Part shown: positions 1 through 7,021 of the stretch, in pieces
Layout: every line of letters starts with the position of its first letter
Position numbering within the stretch: the first letter of the stretch is position 1
Translations under genes and position numbers: made by a program
Source: Mycetocola_B reblochoni
Lineage (GTDB): Bacteria; Actinomycetota; Actinomycetes; Actinomycetales; Microbacteriaceae
Assembly (NCBI RefSeq): GCF_003667525.1
Contig: NZ_RCUW01000023.1
Location: 1-15,528, forward strand
Reading direction: 5' to 3'
DNA length: 15,528 bases
The notes under the pieces: model-generated
What the model was told of the DNA's origin: nothing
Database searches by the model: none
The model's input: the letters and a program-made list of their open reading frames with translations, nothing else

Positions 1-122
1 CTACCACCGACGCCGGCGGCAGGCCCGCCTGGGCCGTTTGACGCCGGTCGAGTTCGAGACCATCATGACCAAAGACGTCGCCCTCGCGGCGTGACTACAA
101 ACTGTCACCTAAACGTGCAGCA
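1..122 (+). mobile_element. Right end of an IS3-family insertion sequence
   Basis: This covers the transposase tail plus about 28 non-coding bases. The sequence at 103-122 (TGTCACCTAAACGTGCAGCA) ends in CA, as IS3-family elements do, and looks like a terminal inverted repeat; its partner would read TGCTGCACG... at the unseen left end. From 123 onward the bases read in frame as part of the AraC-family protein, which supports a boundary close to 122. The exact end could be off by a few bases because neither the left end nor the target duplication is visible. Confidence 0.7.
2..94 (+). pseudogene. C-terminal end of an IS3-type transposase (OrfB), cut by the window edge
   Basis: The first 30 codons read to a TGA stop and contain YHRRRRQARLGRLTPVEFE. 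This is the characteristic end of IS3-family integrase-core transposases, whose usual form is N-x-R-R-R-H-S-x-L-G-x-L-S/T-P-x-x-F/Y-E. In the family this tail follows the DDE catalytic domain of the protein that cuts and joins the IS ends. Everything upstream, including the catalytic residues and OrfA, lies outside the window, so I cannot tell whether the transposase is intact. The matching right IS end begins a few bases after the stop. The IS3-family call is firm; the subgroup is not determined. Confidence 0.85.
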
Positions 123-124
123 GT

Positions 125-892
125 CCCGATGTCGTGGTTCTCGCTGCGAATACGCTTTGTGGTGCTGAGCCTGAGGGCTGGGTTACGACCACAACGCTGT
201 ACTTGGATCGTGACTATGTGATCGATCAGGTGTTCTGGCAGCATGCCGCACGTTTCAAGGATCGTCTCGATGCAAGCGACTTCCTCGAAGCAAGTTACGC
301 GGAGCCAGCGCAGGTCGTCCGGCTTGGGGAGGACCGCGCGGGGCTACTGATGCCATGGCTGGACGAACTCGCAGCGCTGAGCGCTGACGGTCAGCACTCG
401 AACAACTTCTACCGGGCGCAGGCGCTGCTCTCCGCTGTGCTCGATGTCATCGTTCCGCACCTCGCGGTCACTGGCGATCGAGTCACATCGACACAGCGGA
501 GCACGATTGTGCCATCAACACCGAGGCATCGCGCGTTCCGACCGTTGCGGGCCGAAGCTCGGATAGCTGCAGAGCTCCTCGCCAGAGATATGGATCGTCG
601 TTGGTCAGTTCCTGAGCTGGCGGGAGCAGTCCACTTGTCTCCGTCGCAGTTGCGGCGCGTCTTCACACAGGCATTCGGAAAGTCCCCGATCGCGTATCTG
701 ACGATGCTGCGTGCGGAGCGAATGGCGCACTTGCTGAAAGCCACGGAATCACCAATCTCGGTCGTTGCGGCGTCTGTCGGTTGGGGTGATCCTGACTTCG
801 CCGCCCGGCAGTTTCGACGGAGTATCGGTGTCGCCCCGAGTGAGTATCGCCGGATCAGCCGGCAGATTCCGTTGCCGTCGTACCCCGAGTGA
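125..892 (+). pseudogene. AraC-family transcriptional regulator, N-terminus removed by the IS
   Basis: The C-terminal roughly 105 residues form a clear AraC/XylS double helix-turn-helix: a first HTH around WSVPELAGAVHLSPSQLRRVF, a linker with AYLTMLRAERM, and a second around ISVVAASVGWGDPDFAARQFRRSIGVAPSEYRR. AraC-type proteins bind promoter DNA with this domain, while an N-terminal cupin-like domain senses a ligand. Here only about 250 residues remain, against a usual 280-330. The first possible start is a GTG at 134 with no Shine-Dalgarno sequence. The frame stays open upstream as P-D-V-V-V-L-A-A-N, which reads like the interior of a cupin domain, right up to the IS end at about 122. I infer an intact gene that lost its first part to the insertion. 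It may still yield a truncated DNA-binding protein from GTG 134 by read-through. One hand-counted 60-base line (241-300) is 55% G+C, lower than the transfer genes. Confidence 0.75.
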
Positions 893-965
893 ACGCGCGT
901 GCGTCCGGGTGAAACGACCATGATTCGATGCTCGGATCACCAGGCTGGCCACGTGTGAGGTAGTG

Positions 966-978
966 GTGGTTTGACCAC
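966..978. promoter_or_regulatory. Small dyad (possible operator) in the leader of the main operon
   Basis: GTGGT-TTG-ACCAC is a perfect 5-bp inverted repeat with a 3-base centre, about 140 bases before the ardC-like start. It overlaps TTGACC (971-976), which matches 5 of 6 bases of a -35 element, but I see no convincing -10 at the right distance. The rest of the 893-1118 gap contains no open reading frame with a ribosome site and no RNA gene that I can recognise. A promoter for the long operon is expected here, but placing it at this dyad is a guess. Confidence 0.25.
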
Positions 979-1118
979 GTCGGGTTCAGTGATGCACCTG
1001 GCGGTCGCTCACAATCTGTCCGTCGTCCGTCTCGATTGTTGTCTCTGAGTCCCTTCGCGCACCTTCTGGTCGCAGAGGTCACCCGCCGTGTGCGGAGCCT
1101 CGCGGAAGGAGGACGACG

Positions 1119-2201
1119 ATGGCAACCACCGAGGAACAACGGGCTGCGCGGGATGCGAAGCTCGACGCCCTGCATGAAAAACTCACCGGCGCGGTGGAGT
1201 CGTTGGTGTCGGGTGAGGACTGGAAGCAGGCGCTCACGTTCGCGACCCGGTTTCGTGCCCGTTCATTCAACAACACGCTGCTGATCTTCGTGCAGCATCA
1301 GGCGGCATTCGAGGCGGGCCGGGTGCCGGAGCCGGTGCCGTCGTATGTGGCGGGGTTCAAGCAGTGGCAGGCACTCGGCCGGCAGGTCGAGAAGGGCCAG
1401 TCGGGGTACATGATCCTCGCCCCGGTGACGGGCAGGTTCGCGTCGTTCACGCCGAAGGTGGCGGAATCGTGGCGCAGGCTTGGCCGGTTCGAGAAAGCGA
1501 AACCGGGTGAGGCGGTGCGCTCCCGCCTGGTCGGTGTCCGCCCCGCCTACGTTTGGGATGTCTCCCAAACCGCAGGCGACCCGATCCCCGCACCACCCTC
1601 CCCGCGGCTGCTCGAAGGTGAAGCACCCGACGGTCTCTGGGATGGCATCGCACGGCTCGTGGAGGCGGAGGAGTTCACGGTGTTGCGGGTGCCGCATGAG
1701 GGCATGATCCACGGCGCGAACGGCCTCACTGATTTCGGTGCGCGGACGGTGGCGGTGCGGGAGAACATGCCCGAGGCCGCACAGGTGAAGACCCTTGTCC
1801 ACGAGCTCGCCCACGTCCTCCTGCACGGGCCGGACAACCCGGATGCGACGGGGCATCGAGGGATTGGTGAGGTGGAGGCTGATTCGGTGGCGTTGATGGT
1901 CGCCGCAGCGCACGGCATGGACACCAGCGACTACACGATCCCGTATGTGTCGGGGTGGGCGGCGACGGTGCCGGAGAAGTCCCCGGTCGAAGTCGTCCAA
2001 GCCACCGGCGAACGAGTCCGCAAAACCTCAGCCAGCATTCTCGACCAGCTCCCCACGGTGCAGATCGGCAACGGTGACCCTCCCGGCCTCACCCGCGACA
2101 CCCCAGCGAAGAAACGCCCCGAGCCTGCGGTCGAGACGACTGCTGATCCCTTGACGGAGGAGCCGCGCCGCGCCGTGGCGTCGTCGGTGAGGAGCCTGTG
2201 A
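1119..2201 (+). CDS. ArdC-like ssDNA-binding protein with zinc-metallopeptidase-like domain
   Basis: The protein has 360 residues. Residues ~10-150 (DAKLDALHEKLTGAVESL, SFNNTLLIFVQ, FKQWQALGRQVEKGQSG, then MILAPVTG) match the N-terminal ssDNA-binding domain of ArdC-type antirestriction proteins. The second half carries a zincin signature, HELAH at 228-232, with acidic residues in GEVEAD (251-255) as possible third ligands, as in the ImmA/IrrE-like domains fused to ArdC. Family members of this type enter a new host with transferred DNA and protect the incoming strand from restriction. Peptidase activity is not shown here. The ATG is chosen because a strong GGAAGGAGG lies about 7 bases upstream. 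It is the first gene of the operon, and its stop overlaps the next start (TGATG), so translation is probably coupled. The last ~60 residues are proline/threonine-rich and look disordered. Confidence 0.85.
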   Translation: MATTEEQRAARDAKLDALHEKLTGAVESLVSGEDWKQALTFATRFRARSFNNTLLIFVQHQAAFEAGRVPEPVPSYVAGFKQWQALGRQVEKGQSGYMILAPVTGRFASFTPKVAESWRRLGRFEKAKPGEAVRSRLVGVRPAYVWDVSQTAGDPIPAPPSPRLLEGEAPDGLWDGIARLVEAEEFTVLRVPHEGMIHGANGLTDFGARTVAVRENMPEAAQVKTLVHELAHVLLHGPDNPDATGHRGIGEVEADSVALMVAAAHGMDTSDYTIPYVSGWAATVPEKSPVEVVQATGERVRKTSASILDQLPTVQIGNGDPPGLTRDTPAKKRPEPAVETTADPLTEEPRRAVASSVRSL

Positions 2202-3109
2202 TGGGTGCCGTCGATCTGCTCAGCGAAGTCGGCGGGATGCCGCTCTCGGAGGCGGCGGCGCGGTTCGCTGCGGCCGGAGTACCGGTGTTTCCATGCGCGC
2301 CGGGCGAGAAGCGCCCGCTGGTGCGCCGTGGGTTCCATGACGCGACCGCTAATCCGGGGCAGGTTGCGGCGTGGTGGTCGAGGTGGCCTTCCGCGAACAT
2401 CGGCATCCCCACCGGTGCCGCATCCGGGGTCGAGGTCGTCGATGTCGACGTGCACGCGACCGGCACCGGATTCCCCGCCTTCCGCACCGCGCACCGTGAA
2501 GGCCATGCGGCGGGGTGGGCGGCGCTCGTGCGCACCCCCTCCGGCGGGCTCCACGCCTACTATCCGGCAGACTCCGACCGTGTGCAGTCGTCGTGGCAGG
2601 CAGCGCGGGCGCATGTCGATTTCCGGGGTGACGGTGGCTACATCATTGCCCCGCCGTCGAAGGTGCTGCGCCCTGGCGGGGTGCGGGCACCGTACCGGCT
2701 GATCGTCGCGGCAGGTAGTCCTCCGGCTCCGGTGGATGCGGCGCGGCTGCGCGAGTTCTTAGACCCTCGCACCCCGATCCCTCTCGACCGTGCGCGCGCT
2801 TCTCGGTTTGAGCGGCGGGGGTCTGATGCGAAAGTGCTCGCCGGCTGGGTGGCGGGGCGTGGTGAGGGTGAGCGGAACCGGGGCCTGTTCTGGGCCGCCT
2901 GCCGACTCGCAGAATCAGGAGCCCCTCCCGATGTAACCCTCGACGCACTGGGCCCGGCGGCAGAGCACGCGGGGCTCAGGCCGCGGGAGATCATGGCGAC
3001 GATCCGCTCCGCCTACCGCACCACCCACCCCACAACGCGCACGTCCGTGGAGCCCGTGGCGGATGAGCGGCGTGTGGTGCGCGGATCACCAGGGCGGGTG
3101 ATCTCATGA
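2201..3109 (+). CDS. Bifunctional DNA primase/polymerase (prim-pol) domain protein
   Basis: The protein has 302 residues. Residues ~15-180 form a prim-pol domain of the archaeo-eukaryotic primase superfamily: GVPVFPCAPGEKRPL near the start, NIGIPTG, the metal-binding D-x-D in EVVDVDVH (D81 and D83), TPSGGLHAYY with H118, and DFRGDGGYIIAPPS at ~140-153. Such domains make primers and extend DNA. No helicase domain is fused, so it is shorter than the large plasmid replicases and probably primes the complementary strand or works with a host helicase. The C-terminal ~100 residues (WVAGRGEGERNRGLFWAACRLAE) resemble the small helical domain often found after prim-pol. A GTG at 2198 is also possible; ATG 2201 is preferred because GAGGAG sits 6-7 bases before it and it shares the TGATG junction with the previous stop. 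It overlaps the next gene by ATGA. Confidence 0.85.
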   Translation: MGAVDLLSEVGGMPLSEAAARFAAAGVPVFPCAPGEKRPLVRRGFHDATANPGQVAAWWSRWPSANIGIPTGAASGVEVVDVDVHATGTGFPAFRTAHREGHAAGWAALVRTPSGGLHAYYPADSDRVQSSWQAARAHVDFRGDGGYIIAPPSKVLRPGGVRAPYRLIVAAGSPPAPVDAARLREFLDPRTPIPLDRARASRFERRGSDAKVLAGWVAGRGEGERNRGLFWAACRLAESGAPPDVTLDALGPAAEHAGLRPREIMATIRSAYRTTHPTTRTSVEPVADERRVVRGSPGRVIS

Positions 3110-3792
3110 GCACCATCGAGACTGTCTTGCCGCGGGGTCGCCGGTTGGCTGCGGTGACGGCGATCACGGGAACGGTGTTCATCGCCGCCGGCGCATTCTG
3201 GCTGTCATTCACCGCGCTTGCTGATCTTGCGCGGCGGTCTGGGATTGATGCGGGCCAGGCGTGGGCGTGGCCGTTGATCGTGGACGGCATCATCGTCGTC
3301 GCAACCGTCGCCGTCGTCGCCCTCGCCAACCAATCCCGTCCGACCTGGTACCCCTGGACGCTCCTCGCCGCCGGCGCCGTCGTGTCGGTCACGGCGAACG
3401 CGATCCACGCGATCATTGCCGCCGACACCGACGTCCCGGCGGTTCTTGCAGCGTCGGTCGCTGCGATCCCGCCGCTGGTGCTGCTGTCGATCACGCACCT
3501 CACCGTCATCCTCACCCGCCCCACCACCACGCCGGATACAGACGCGATCGAGGAGGTGCCGGCAGAGACCGCCGCTCCATCGCAGGCGGTCGCCGTACCG
3601 GAGGCTGAGCAGGCGCAGGCAGTGGAGATGCCGGTGGTGTCAGTGAGTGAGCGGCGGGCGGAAGCGACGCAGTTGCGGGAGGTGGAGGGGTGGTCGAACA
3701 AGCAGATCGCCCGGCACCTGGGCGTGCACCCCTCCACCGTCGGCCGCTGGTTCACCCCAGCCATCAACGAAGAGCAGGAGGAGACCTCGTGA
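3106..3792 (+). CDS. DUF2637-type four-helix membrane protein with C-terminal helix-turn-helix
   Basis: The protein has 228 residues. Four hydrophobic helices are visible at ~14-40, ~53-75, ~83-106 and ~113-137, separated by short turns with AWAWPLIVDG and WYPWTLLAAGA. This is the pattern of the DUF2637 family, found mainly in actinobacterial plasmids and ICEs and related to the Streptomyces spread (Spd) membrane proteins. A proline/glutamate-rich linker (~138-180) leads to a DNA-binding-like segment at ~186-217, REVEGWSNKQIARHLGVHPSTVGRWF, a clear helix-turn-helix of resolvase or sigma-region-4 type. The protein may therefore tether DNA to the membrane or regulate from it; this is inference. 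The start overlaps the prim-pol stop as ATGA, and its own stop overlaps the next start as GTGA, placing it inside the operon. Confidence 0.8.
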   Translation: MSTIETVLPRGRRLAAVTAITGTVFIAAGAFWLSFTALADLARRSGIDAGQAWAWPLIVDGIIVVATVAVVALANQSRPTWYPWTLLAAGAVVSVTANAIHAIIAADTDVPAVLAASVAAIPPLVLLSITHLTVILTRPTTTPDTDAIEEVPAETAAPSQAVAVPEAEQAQAVEMPVVSVSERRAEATQLREVEGWSNKQIARHLGVHPSTVGRWFTPAINEEQEETS

Positions 3793-4223
3793 ACGACCAC
3801 ACAGAGACCAGCCGCACCGAGCTACCGGAGACGCTGCCCGAACGGGGCGACGGTGCGGGGGCGGAGCGGTCGGCGTTCGCCGTGCACCGCGACCCCTCAC
3901 TCTCAGGAACTACTACTGACCCTGGTTCGCGTGTGGAACGCGGGATCGCGTGGGTACGTCCGACTGATCTGATCGCGTCGAGCACCGCCAGGATCGCTGG
4001 CCGCGGCATCAACTTCCAGACCGAACTCGCGCACCGTGCCCGCCGCGCGCCAGGCCACGCCTACCGGGCGACCCGGAATCATGCGCGCGACATTCGGGAT
4101 CGCCGAGCGGAACGCGCGGCACCTGCGGAGTCGGCGGTGTTCGAGTCGTTCGATGTGTTCGAGCCGCAGGATCGGCCCCGCTCGTCGTCGTGGGTGCGGC
4201 CGTCCGGGATCGGGCTGGGGTGA
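3789..4223 (+). CDS. Unrecognised basic hypothetical protein of the operon
   Basis: I do not recognise this 144-residue protein. It starts at a GTG overlapping the previous stop (GTGA), preceded by AGGAGGAG at 3776-3783. That site makes it much more likely than the in-frame ATG at 3690, which lies inside the preceding gene. The sequence is rich in Arg, Ala and acidic residues, with no membrane helix or signal peptide. Residues 80-112 form a strongly basic probable helix (HRARRAPGHAYRATRNHARD). The motif WVRP occurs twice, at 55-58 and 135-138, each followed by a small/hydrophobic tail, which suggests an internal repeat or two copies of a docking peptide. Its position suggests an accessory in DNA handling, such as a small basic nucleic-acid-binding protein, but that is only inference. 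Confidence 0.7.
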   Translation: MNDHTETSRTELPETLPERGDGAGAERSAFAVHRDPSLSGTTTDPGSRVERGIAWVRPTDLIASSTARIAGRGINFQTELAHRARRAPGHAYRATRNHARDIRDRRAERAAPAESAVFESFDVFEPQDRPRSSSWVRPSGIGLG

Positions 4224-4288
4224 ACCGCCATGCGCAGAAGACGGTGGCGCGACGGGGTCGGTGGGGAGCCGGTGCGCACCTGCCTGTC

Positions 4289-4294
4289 AGGAGG
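4289..4294 (+). promoter_or_regulatory. Ribosome binding site that fixes the start at 4302
   Basis: AGGAGG lies 7 bases before ATG 4302. The in-frame ATG at 4230 has no comparable site, so the shorter form of the protein is chosen. A 10-bp palindrome, GGTGCGCACC (4271-4280), lies just upstream in the 78-base gap and could be fortuitous. Confidence 0.7.
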
Positions 4295-4301
4295 TGCCAC
4301 C

Positions 4302-5168
4302 ATGCCACAACCCCACACCCCACGCCGTGACGCTCGCGGGTCTGGGTTCGAGAACTCAGAACGGCTCCGCGAACTCCTCACCCGCCTCAACACCGAAGGC
4401 CCCGACGCCTGGAGGAATGACCCCGAGGCGGCGGCACTGATGCACCACGCCGCCCAAAAGTACGCTGCCCTCGCACGCAAACACGGCCTCGACCCGTGGG
4501 AGGCCGCGACCGCGGCATTCGAGGCGATGCGCACGCCCTCGGTGCGACGGGCAGACGATCCGTGGGCGGTCATCACCCGCGCCGTGCAGATCACCTGCAT
4601 CGCAGAAAACCGAGCCAACGGGCTGCTGTGCTCTGTGCATCAGGCGCGCAGGCCCAGATACTCGAGTTTCCATGACGCCGAACGCTTCTCCGACCGCGAA
4701 AACCCCCTCACCGACTACCACCCCGCATTCCGCGCCGACCCCTTCGCAAACGATGATGACGACGATGGCGACCGCGTGGAGGTGTCGGGGTCGACGGGGG
4801 TGGAGTCGGCGGTCGAGGACACGATCGCGTTGCTGTGCTGGTGCGGGTGGGAGCCAGAGGTCGCGCGAGCGGCGGTCGAGTGCATCTGCGCACGCCTCGC
4901 AGAGTCCGTCTCTCGTGCGGGAGCGTACGAGTCATTACGGCGCGATCGGCACGCCCGCGCCCTGCTCGACATCCCCGCACCGTCCTGGTACCGGCTGCTG
5001 CGGATCATCCTCGGCGCCCCCGACCTACACCTGGCCGGTACGAACGCGGGCCGTGGGGTGTTGCTGCGGCTGCTGATCGGTGAGTCCTTGGCATACCTCA
5101 TGGACGACACGGATTTGGGTGCGGCAATCAGAGTCGCAGCCCCCGGCGTGATGCGGGGCCGGTCATGA
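4302..5168 (+). CDS. Hypothetical protein; N-terminal half resembles sigma-factor region 2
   Basis: The protein has 288 residues and no firm family assignment. Residues ~45-120 have a rhythm like sigma-70 region 2: a helix with KYAALARKHGLDPWEAAT, then DDPWAVITRAVQITCIAENRANGLL and basic residues QARRPR. Compare the general sigma pattern of G-x-D-x-E-D-A and x-R-N-x-x-x-D-x-x-R. Residues ~150-157 are an acidic run. Residues 165-275 form a helical C-terminal domain (VEDTIALLCWCGWEPEVARAAVECICARLAES, then WYRLLRIILGAPD) with several cysteines but no zinc-type spacing. No membrane segment is seen. The stop overlaps the ParB-like start as ATGA, so the two are translationally coupled. A role as an element-encoded sigma-like regulator is possible; an unrelated helical DNA-binding protein is equally possible. 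Confidence 0.75.
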   Translation: MPQPHTPRRDARGSGFENSERLRELLTRLNTEGPDAWRNDPEAAALMHHAAQKYAALARKHGLDPWEAATAAFEAMRTPSVRRADDPWAVITRAVQITCIAENRANGLLCSVHQARRPRYSSFHDAERFSDRENPLTDYHPAFRADPFANDDDDDGDRVEVSGSTGVESAVEDTIALLCWCGWEPEVARAAVECICARLAESVSRAGAYESLRRDRHARALLDIPAPSWYRLLRIILGAPDLHLAGTNAGRGVLLRLLIGESLAYLMDDTDLGAAIRVAAPGVMRGRS

Positions 5169-6241
5169 GCGAGCCGGGGCATATCGAGCTGGAGCGTGCC
5201 GTGGATTCGATCTGGGCCGGCCGCCGTCACCGCGAAGACTACGGCGACCTCGACTCGCTGGTGGAGTCGATCGCTCGGGATGGGCTGTTGCAGCCGATCA
5301 CGATCACCCCGGACGGAATGCTGATCTGCGGTGCCCGGCGTTTGGCCGCGATCCGCCGGCTCGGGTGGAAGACGGTGAACGTGTGGGTGCGCTCCGGTAT
5401 CTCTACGACCCTCGGGCAGCTCCTCGCCGAACAGGACGACAACCTCCTGCACAAGCCCCTCACCCGCACGGAGGAAGCCACCCTCTACGCCGAGCTGAAA
5501 GCTCTCATGGTCGAGGATGCGACTGGCCGGCAGGAAGCGTCACGGTTCACTTCGAAACAGGAAAACCCCAGGTCACACGGTGGGGCCACGGTGGCCCCAC
5601 CGTCGGCTGGGGGTATCGGGAAGACCCGCGAGCAGGCCGCGCTTATGGTCACCGGCCGCAACGCGTACACCTCGCTTGAACGCATCAACGAGTTGCAGCA
5701 TCTCGCCGCTGACCTTGCACAGCCCGACGACGTAAAGCGGCGGGCACGGGAGGAACTTGACCGGATCGATGCGGGCGGGTCGATCACTGGAGCGCAGCAT
5801 CGTATCCGCGCCGCGCAAGCCCTTGCGGAACTCGACGCCCTCGCGGGCGACCCTGGACAACCGGCAGGCATCCGCAACACCGCCGCCGCAGGAGCTGCCC
5901 GTCTTCGCGAGCTCGAAGACACGGCGCGGCCTGCGGACTTGGAACGTCTCGCGGTACTCGCTGTCGAGCGTGCGAAGTCTGCGACGAAGAAGCGTCCCGC
6001 CCAGCTCGCTTCAGCGCGGCTTCGTGCGGTTGAGGAGCAGCCGCGGGAGTTTCTGCCGGTGCGGTCGTTCGTCTACCTCTGGGATGAGCTCTCCACCTGG
6101 ACTGATCGCTACGACCCCGAGACCATCGGCCCGGCCTTGTCGGTTGAGCAGTGGGTGATGTTTGAGAACGCCGTCACCGCGACCGTCGCGTTCCTGGATA
6201 CCGCCCGCACTGCACGAAACGTGCGCCGCGAACCCGCCTGA
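5165..6241 (+). CDS. ParB/Spo0J N-terminal-domain protein
   Basis: The protein has 358 residues. Residues ~8-95 form a ParB-N (ParB/Srx) domain: ELERAVDSIWAGRRHREDYGDLDSLVESIARDGLLQPI, then GMLICGARRLAAIRRLGW, with the conserved G-A-R-R at 56-59 in the position of the GERR box that binds CTP in ParB proteins. A helical segment follows (TRTEEATLYAELKALM; KTREQAALMVTGRNAYTSLERI at ~152-173) corresponding to the HTH/KorB-like domain, then a long charged helical C-terminus. Family members act in partition, or as ICE/plasmid transcription regulators. No ParA is next to it, so regulation or DNA clamping on the element is as likely as segregation. It starts at ATGA overlapping the previous gene and ends the leading module. 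The region encoding the linker contains a striking long palindrome (5577-5603). Confidence 0.8.
   Translation: MSEPGHIELERAVDSIWAGRRHREDYGDLDSLVESIARDGLLQPITITPDGMLICGARRLAAIRRLGWKTVNVWVRSGISTTLGQLLAEQDDNLLHKPLTRTEEATLYAELKALMVEDATGRQEASRFTSKQENPRSHGGATVAPPSAGGIGKTREQAALMVTGRNAYTSLERINELQHLAADLAQPDDVKRRAREELDRIDAGGSITGAQHRIRAAQALAELDALAGDPGQPAGIRNTAAAGAARLRELEDTARPADLERLAVLAVERAKSATKKRPAQLASARLRAVEEQPREFLPVRSFVYLWDELSTWTDRYDPETIGPALSVEQWVMFENAVTATVAFLDTARTARNVRREPA
5566..5612. repeat. Long inverted repeat inside the ParB-like gene
   Basis: The inner arms at 5577-5589 (ACGGTGGGGCCAC) and 5591-5603 (GTGGCCCCACCGT) are perfect 13-bp complements around a single centre base, a G. Outer 6-bp arms CCCCAG (5566-5571) and CTGGGG (5607-5612) extend the dyad across small unequal bulges of five and three bases. 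It encodes the Gly/Pro-rich linker SHGGATVAPPSAGG between the ParB-N and HTH-like domains. It could be a protein-binding site, an RNA hairpin that pauses translation or transcription, or a palindromic insertion kept in frame. Confidence 0.85.
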
Positions 6242-6319
6242 CCCTCCGTACCCTTCCTGTTCCTGAGTGTTGTGGTGCACCTGTCTGGTGATCCGAATCT
6301 CGTCGGAAAGGACACCAGG

Positions 6320-7015
6320 ATGGACCCCACCGCTCGCCGCCGCCGCACCGTGCTCATCGCCGCGATCGCTGGCGGCCTCATCCTGCTCCTCCTCATCGGA
6401 GTCGGCGTCTACGGGCTCATCCGCGGACCACAGACCACCGAACCCGCTGAACCCGCCCGTCCCGACGGGCCGACGGCAACGAGCCCGACGCTTGTCCCGG
6501 CAGAACCGGAGCCTGTGGTCGCGCTCGGCGGGCCGGAAGAGATCGCAGGCGCGGTCGCGGAGGCGCTGTTCACCTGGGATACCAGCAGTGGGTATGGGCC
6601 TGCCGATTACGCGCAGATGCTCGCCAACGTCACCGCCGACATGGAAGCGGACGCGGCGGCATCCGATGTGCGCGCGTATCTGCCGACAGCGGAGGCGTGG
6701 GCGCAACTGCGGACGCATCAGACGCGGCAGTGGCTCACCATCGACACGATCGAGACCCCTGCCGCATGGGATGACGCGGTCGTCCAGGCCGCGCCGGGGC
6801 AGATCCCCGACGGCGCGGTCGCGTATACGATCACCGGTACCCGCCACCGCACCGGCTACTGGGGCGCCGACCGCATCACCACCACTCACGAGGTTGCGTT
6901 CACCGTGTTTCTCACCTGCACCCCCGATCGCAACGTCGCACCGCCACCCGCTGATCCGATGACCGAGAACTGTTCGTTGTTGCGGTTGTCACTGCTCGAC
7001 AACCCGCTGCGGTGA
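6320..7015 (+). CDS. Single-pass membrane protein of the mating pore, possibly VirB8/TcpC-like
   Basis: The protein has 231 residues. A short basic N-terminus (ARRRRT) is followed by one strong transmembrane helix (~11-33, VLIAAIAGGLILLLLIGVGV), then a proline-rich stretch (~40-65) and a soluble domain of ~165 residues outside the membrane. That domain begins with a helical part (EEIAGAVAEALFTWDT, YAQMLANVTADM) and ends with alternating strands (AVAYTITGTRH, HEVAFTVFLTC). This order and topology fit the NTF2-like fold of VirB8/TcpC scaffold proteins, but identity is not detectable by eye, so this is inference. Two cysteines near the end (LTCTP, ENCSLL) could form a disulphide. The start is chosen at ATG 6320 because GGAAAGGA is placed 7 bases before it. 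It follows the ParB-like gene after 78 bases with no clear terminator, and precedes the wall hydrolase by 6 bases. Confidence 0.75.
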   Translation: MDPTARRRRTVLIAAIAGGLILLLLIGVGVYGLIRGPQTTEPAEPARPDGPTATSPTLVPAEPEPVVALGGPEEIAGAVAEALFTWDTSSGYGPADYAQMLANVTADMEADAAASDVRAYLPTAEAWAQLRTHQTRQWLTIDTIETPAAWDDAVVQAAPGQIPDGAVAYTITGTRHRTGYWGADRITTTHEVAFTVFLTCTPDRNVAPPPADPMTENCSLLRLSLLDNPLR

Positions 7016-7021
7016 CCGGCC

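Noticed and set aside
893..1118. Small gene or structured RNA in the intergenic gap after the AraC remnant
   Set aside because: No frame has a ribosome site and coherent composition. Only a 13-base dyad and a weak promoter-like -35 are visible.
1263..2000. Minus-strand open frame of 245 residues opposite the ardC-like gene
   Set aside because: The sequence is Arg/His-rich without domain features, as expected for the antisense of GC-rich coding DNA; the plus strand has clear ArdC and HELAH motifs.
3690..3788. N-terminal extension of the small basic protein back to ATG 3690
   Set aside because: The extension lies inside the helix-turn-helix coding region of the previous gene and reads as low-quality Arg/His/Pro sequence; GTG 3789 has a strong ribosome site and a GTGA junction.
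2991..3800. Minus-strand open frame of 269 residues opposite the DUF2637 gene
   Set aside because: It is the antisense shadow of a membrane protein with clear helices, an HTH and coupled overlaps on both sides.
4230..4301. N-terminal extension of the sigma-like hypothetical protein to ATG 4230
   Set aside because: There is no ribosome site, and AGGAGG at 4289-4294 points to ATG 4302.
4715..5452. Minus-strand open frame of 245 residues across the 4302 gene and the ParB-like gene
   Set aside because: It spans the junction of two plus-strand genes that are joined by an ATGA overlap, and has no recognisable domain or ribosome site.
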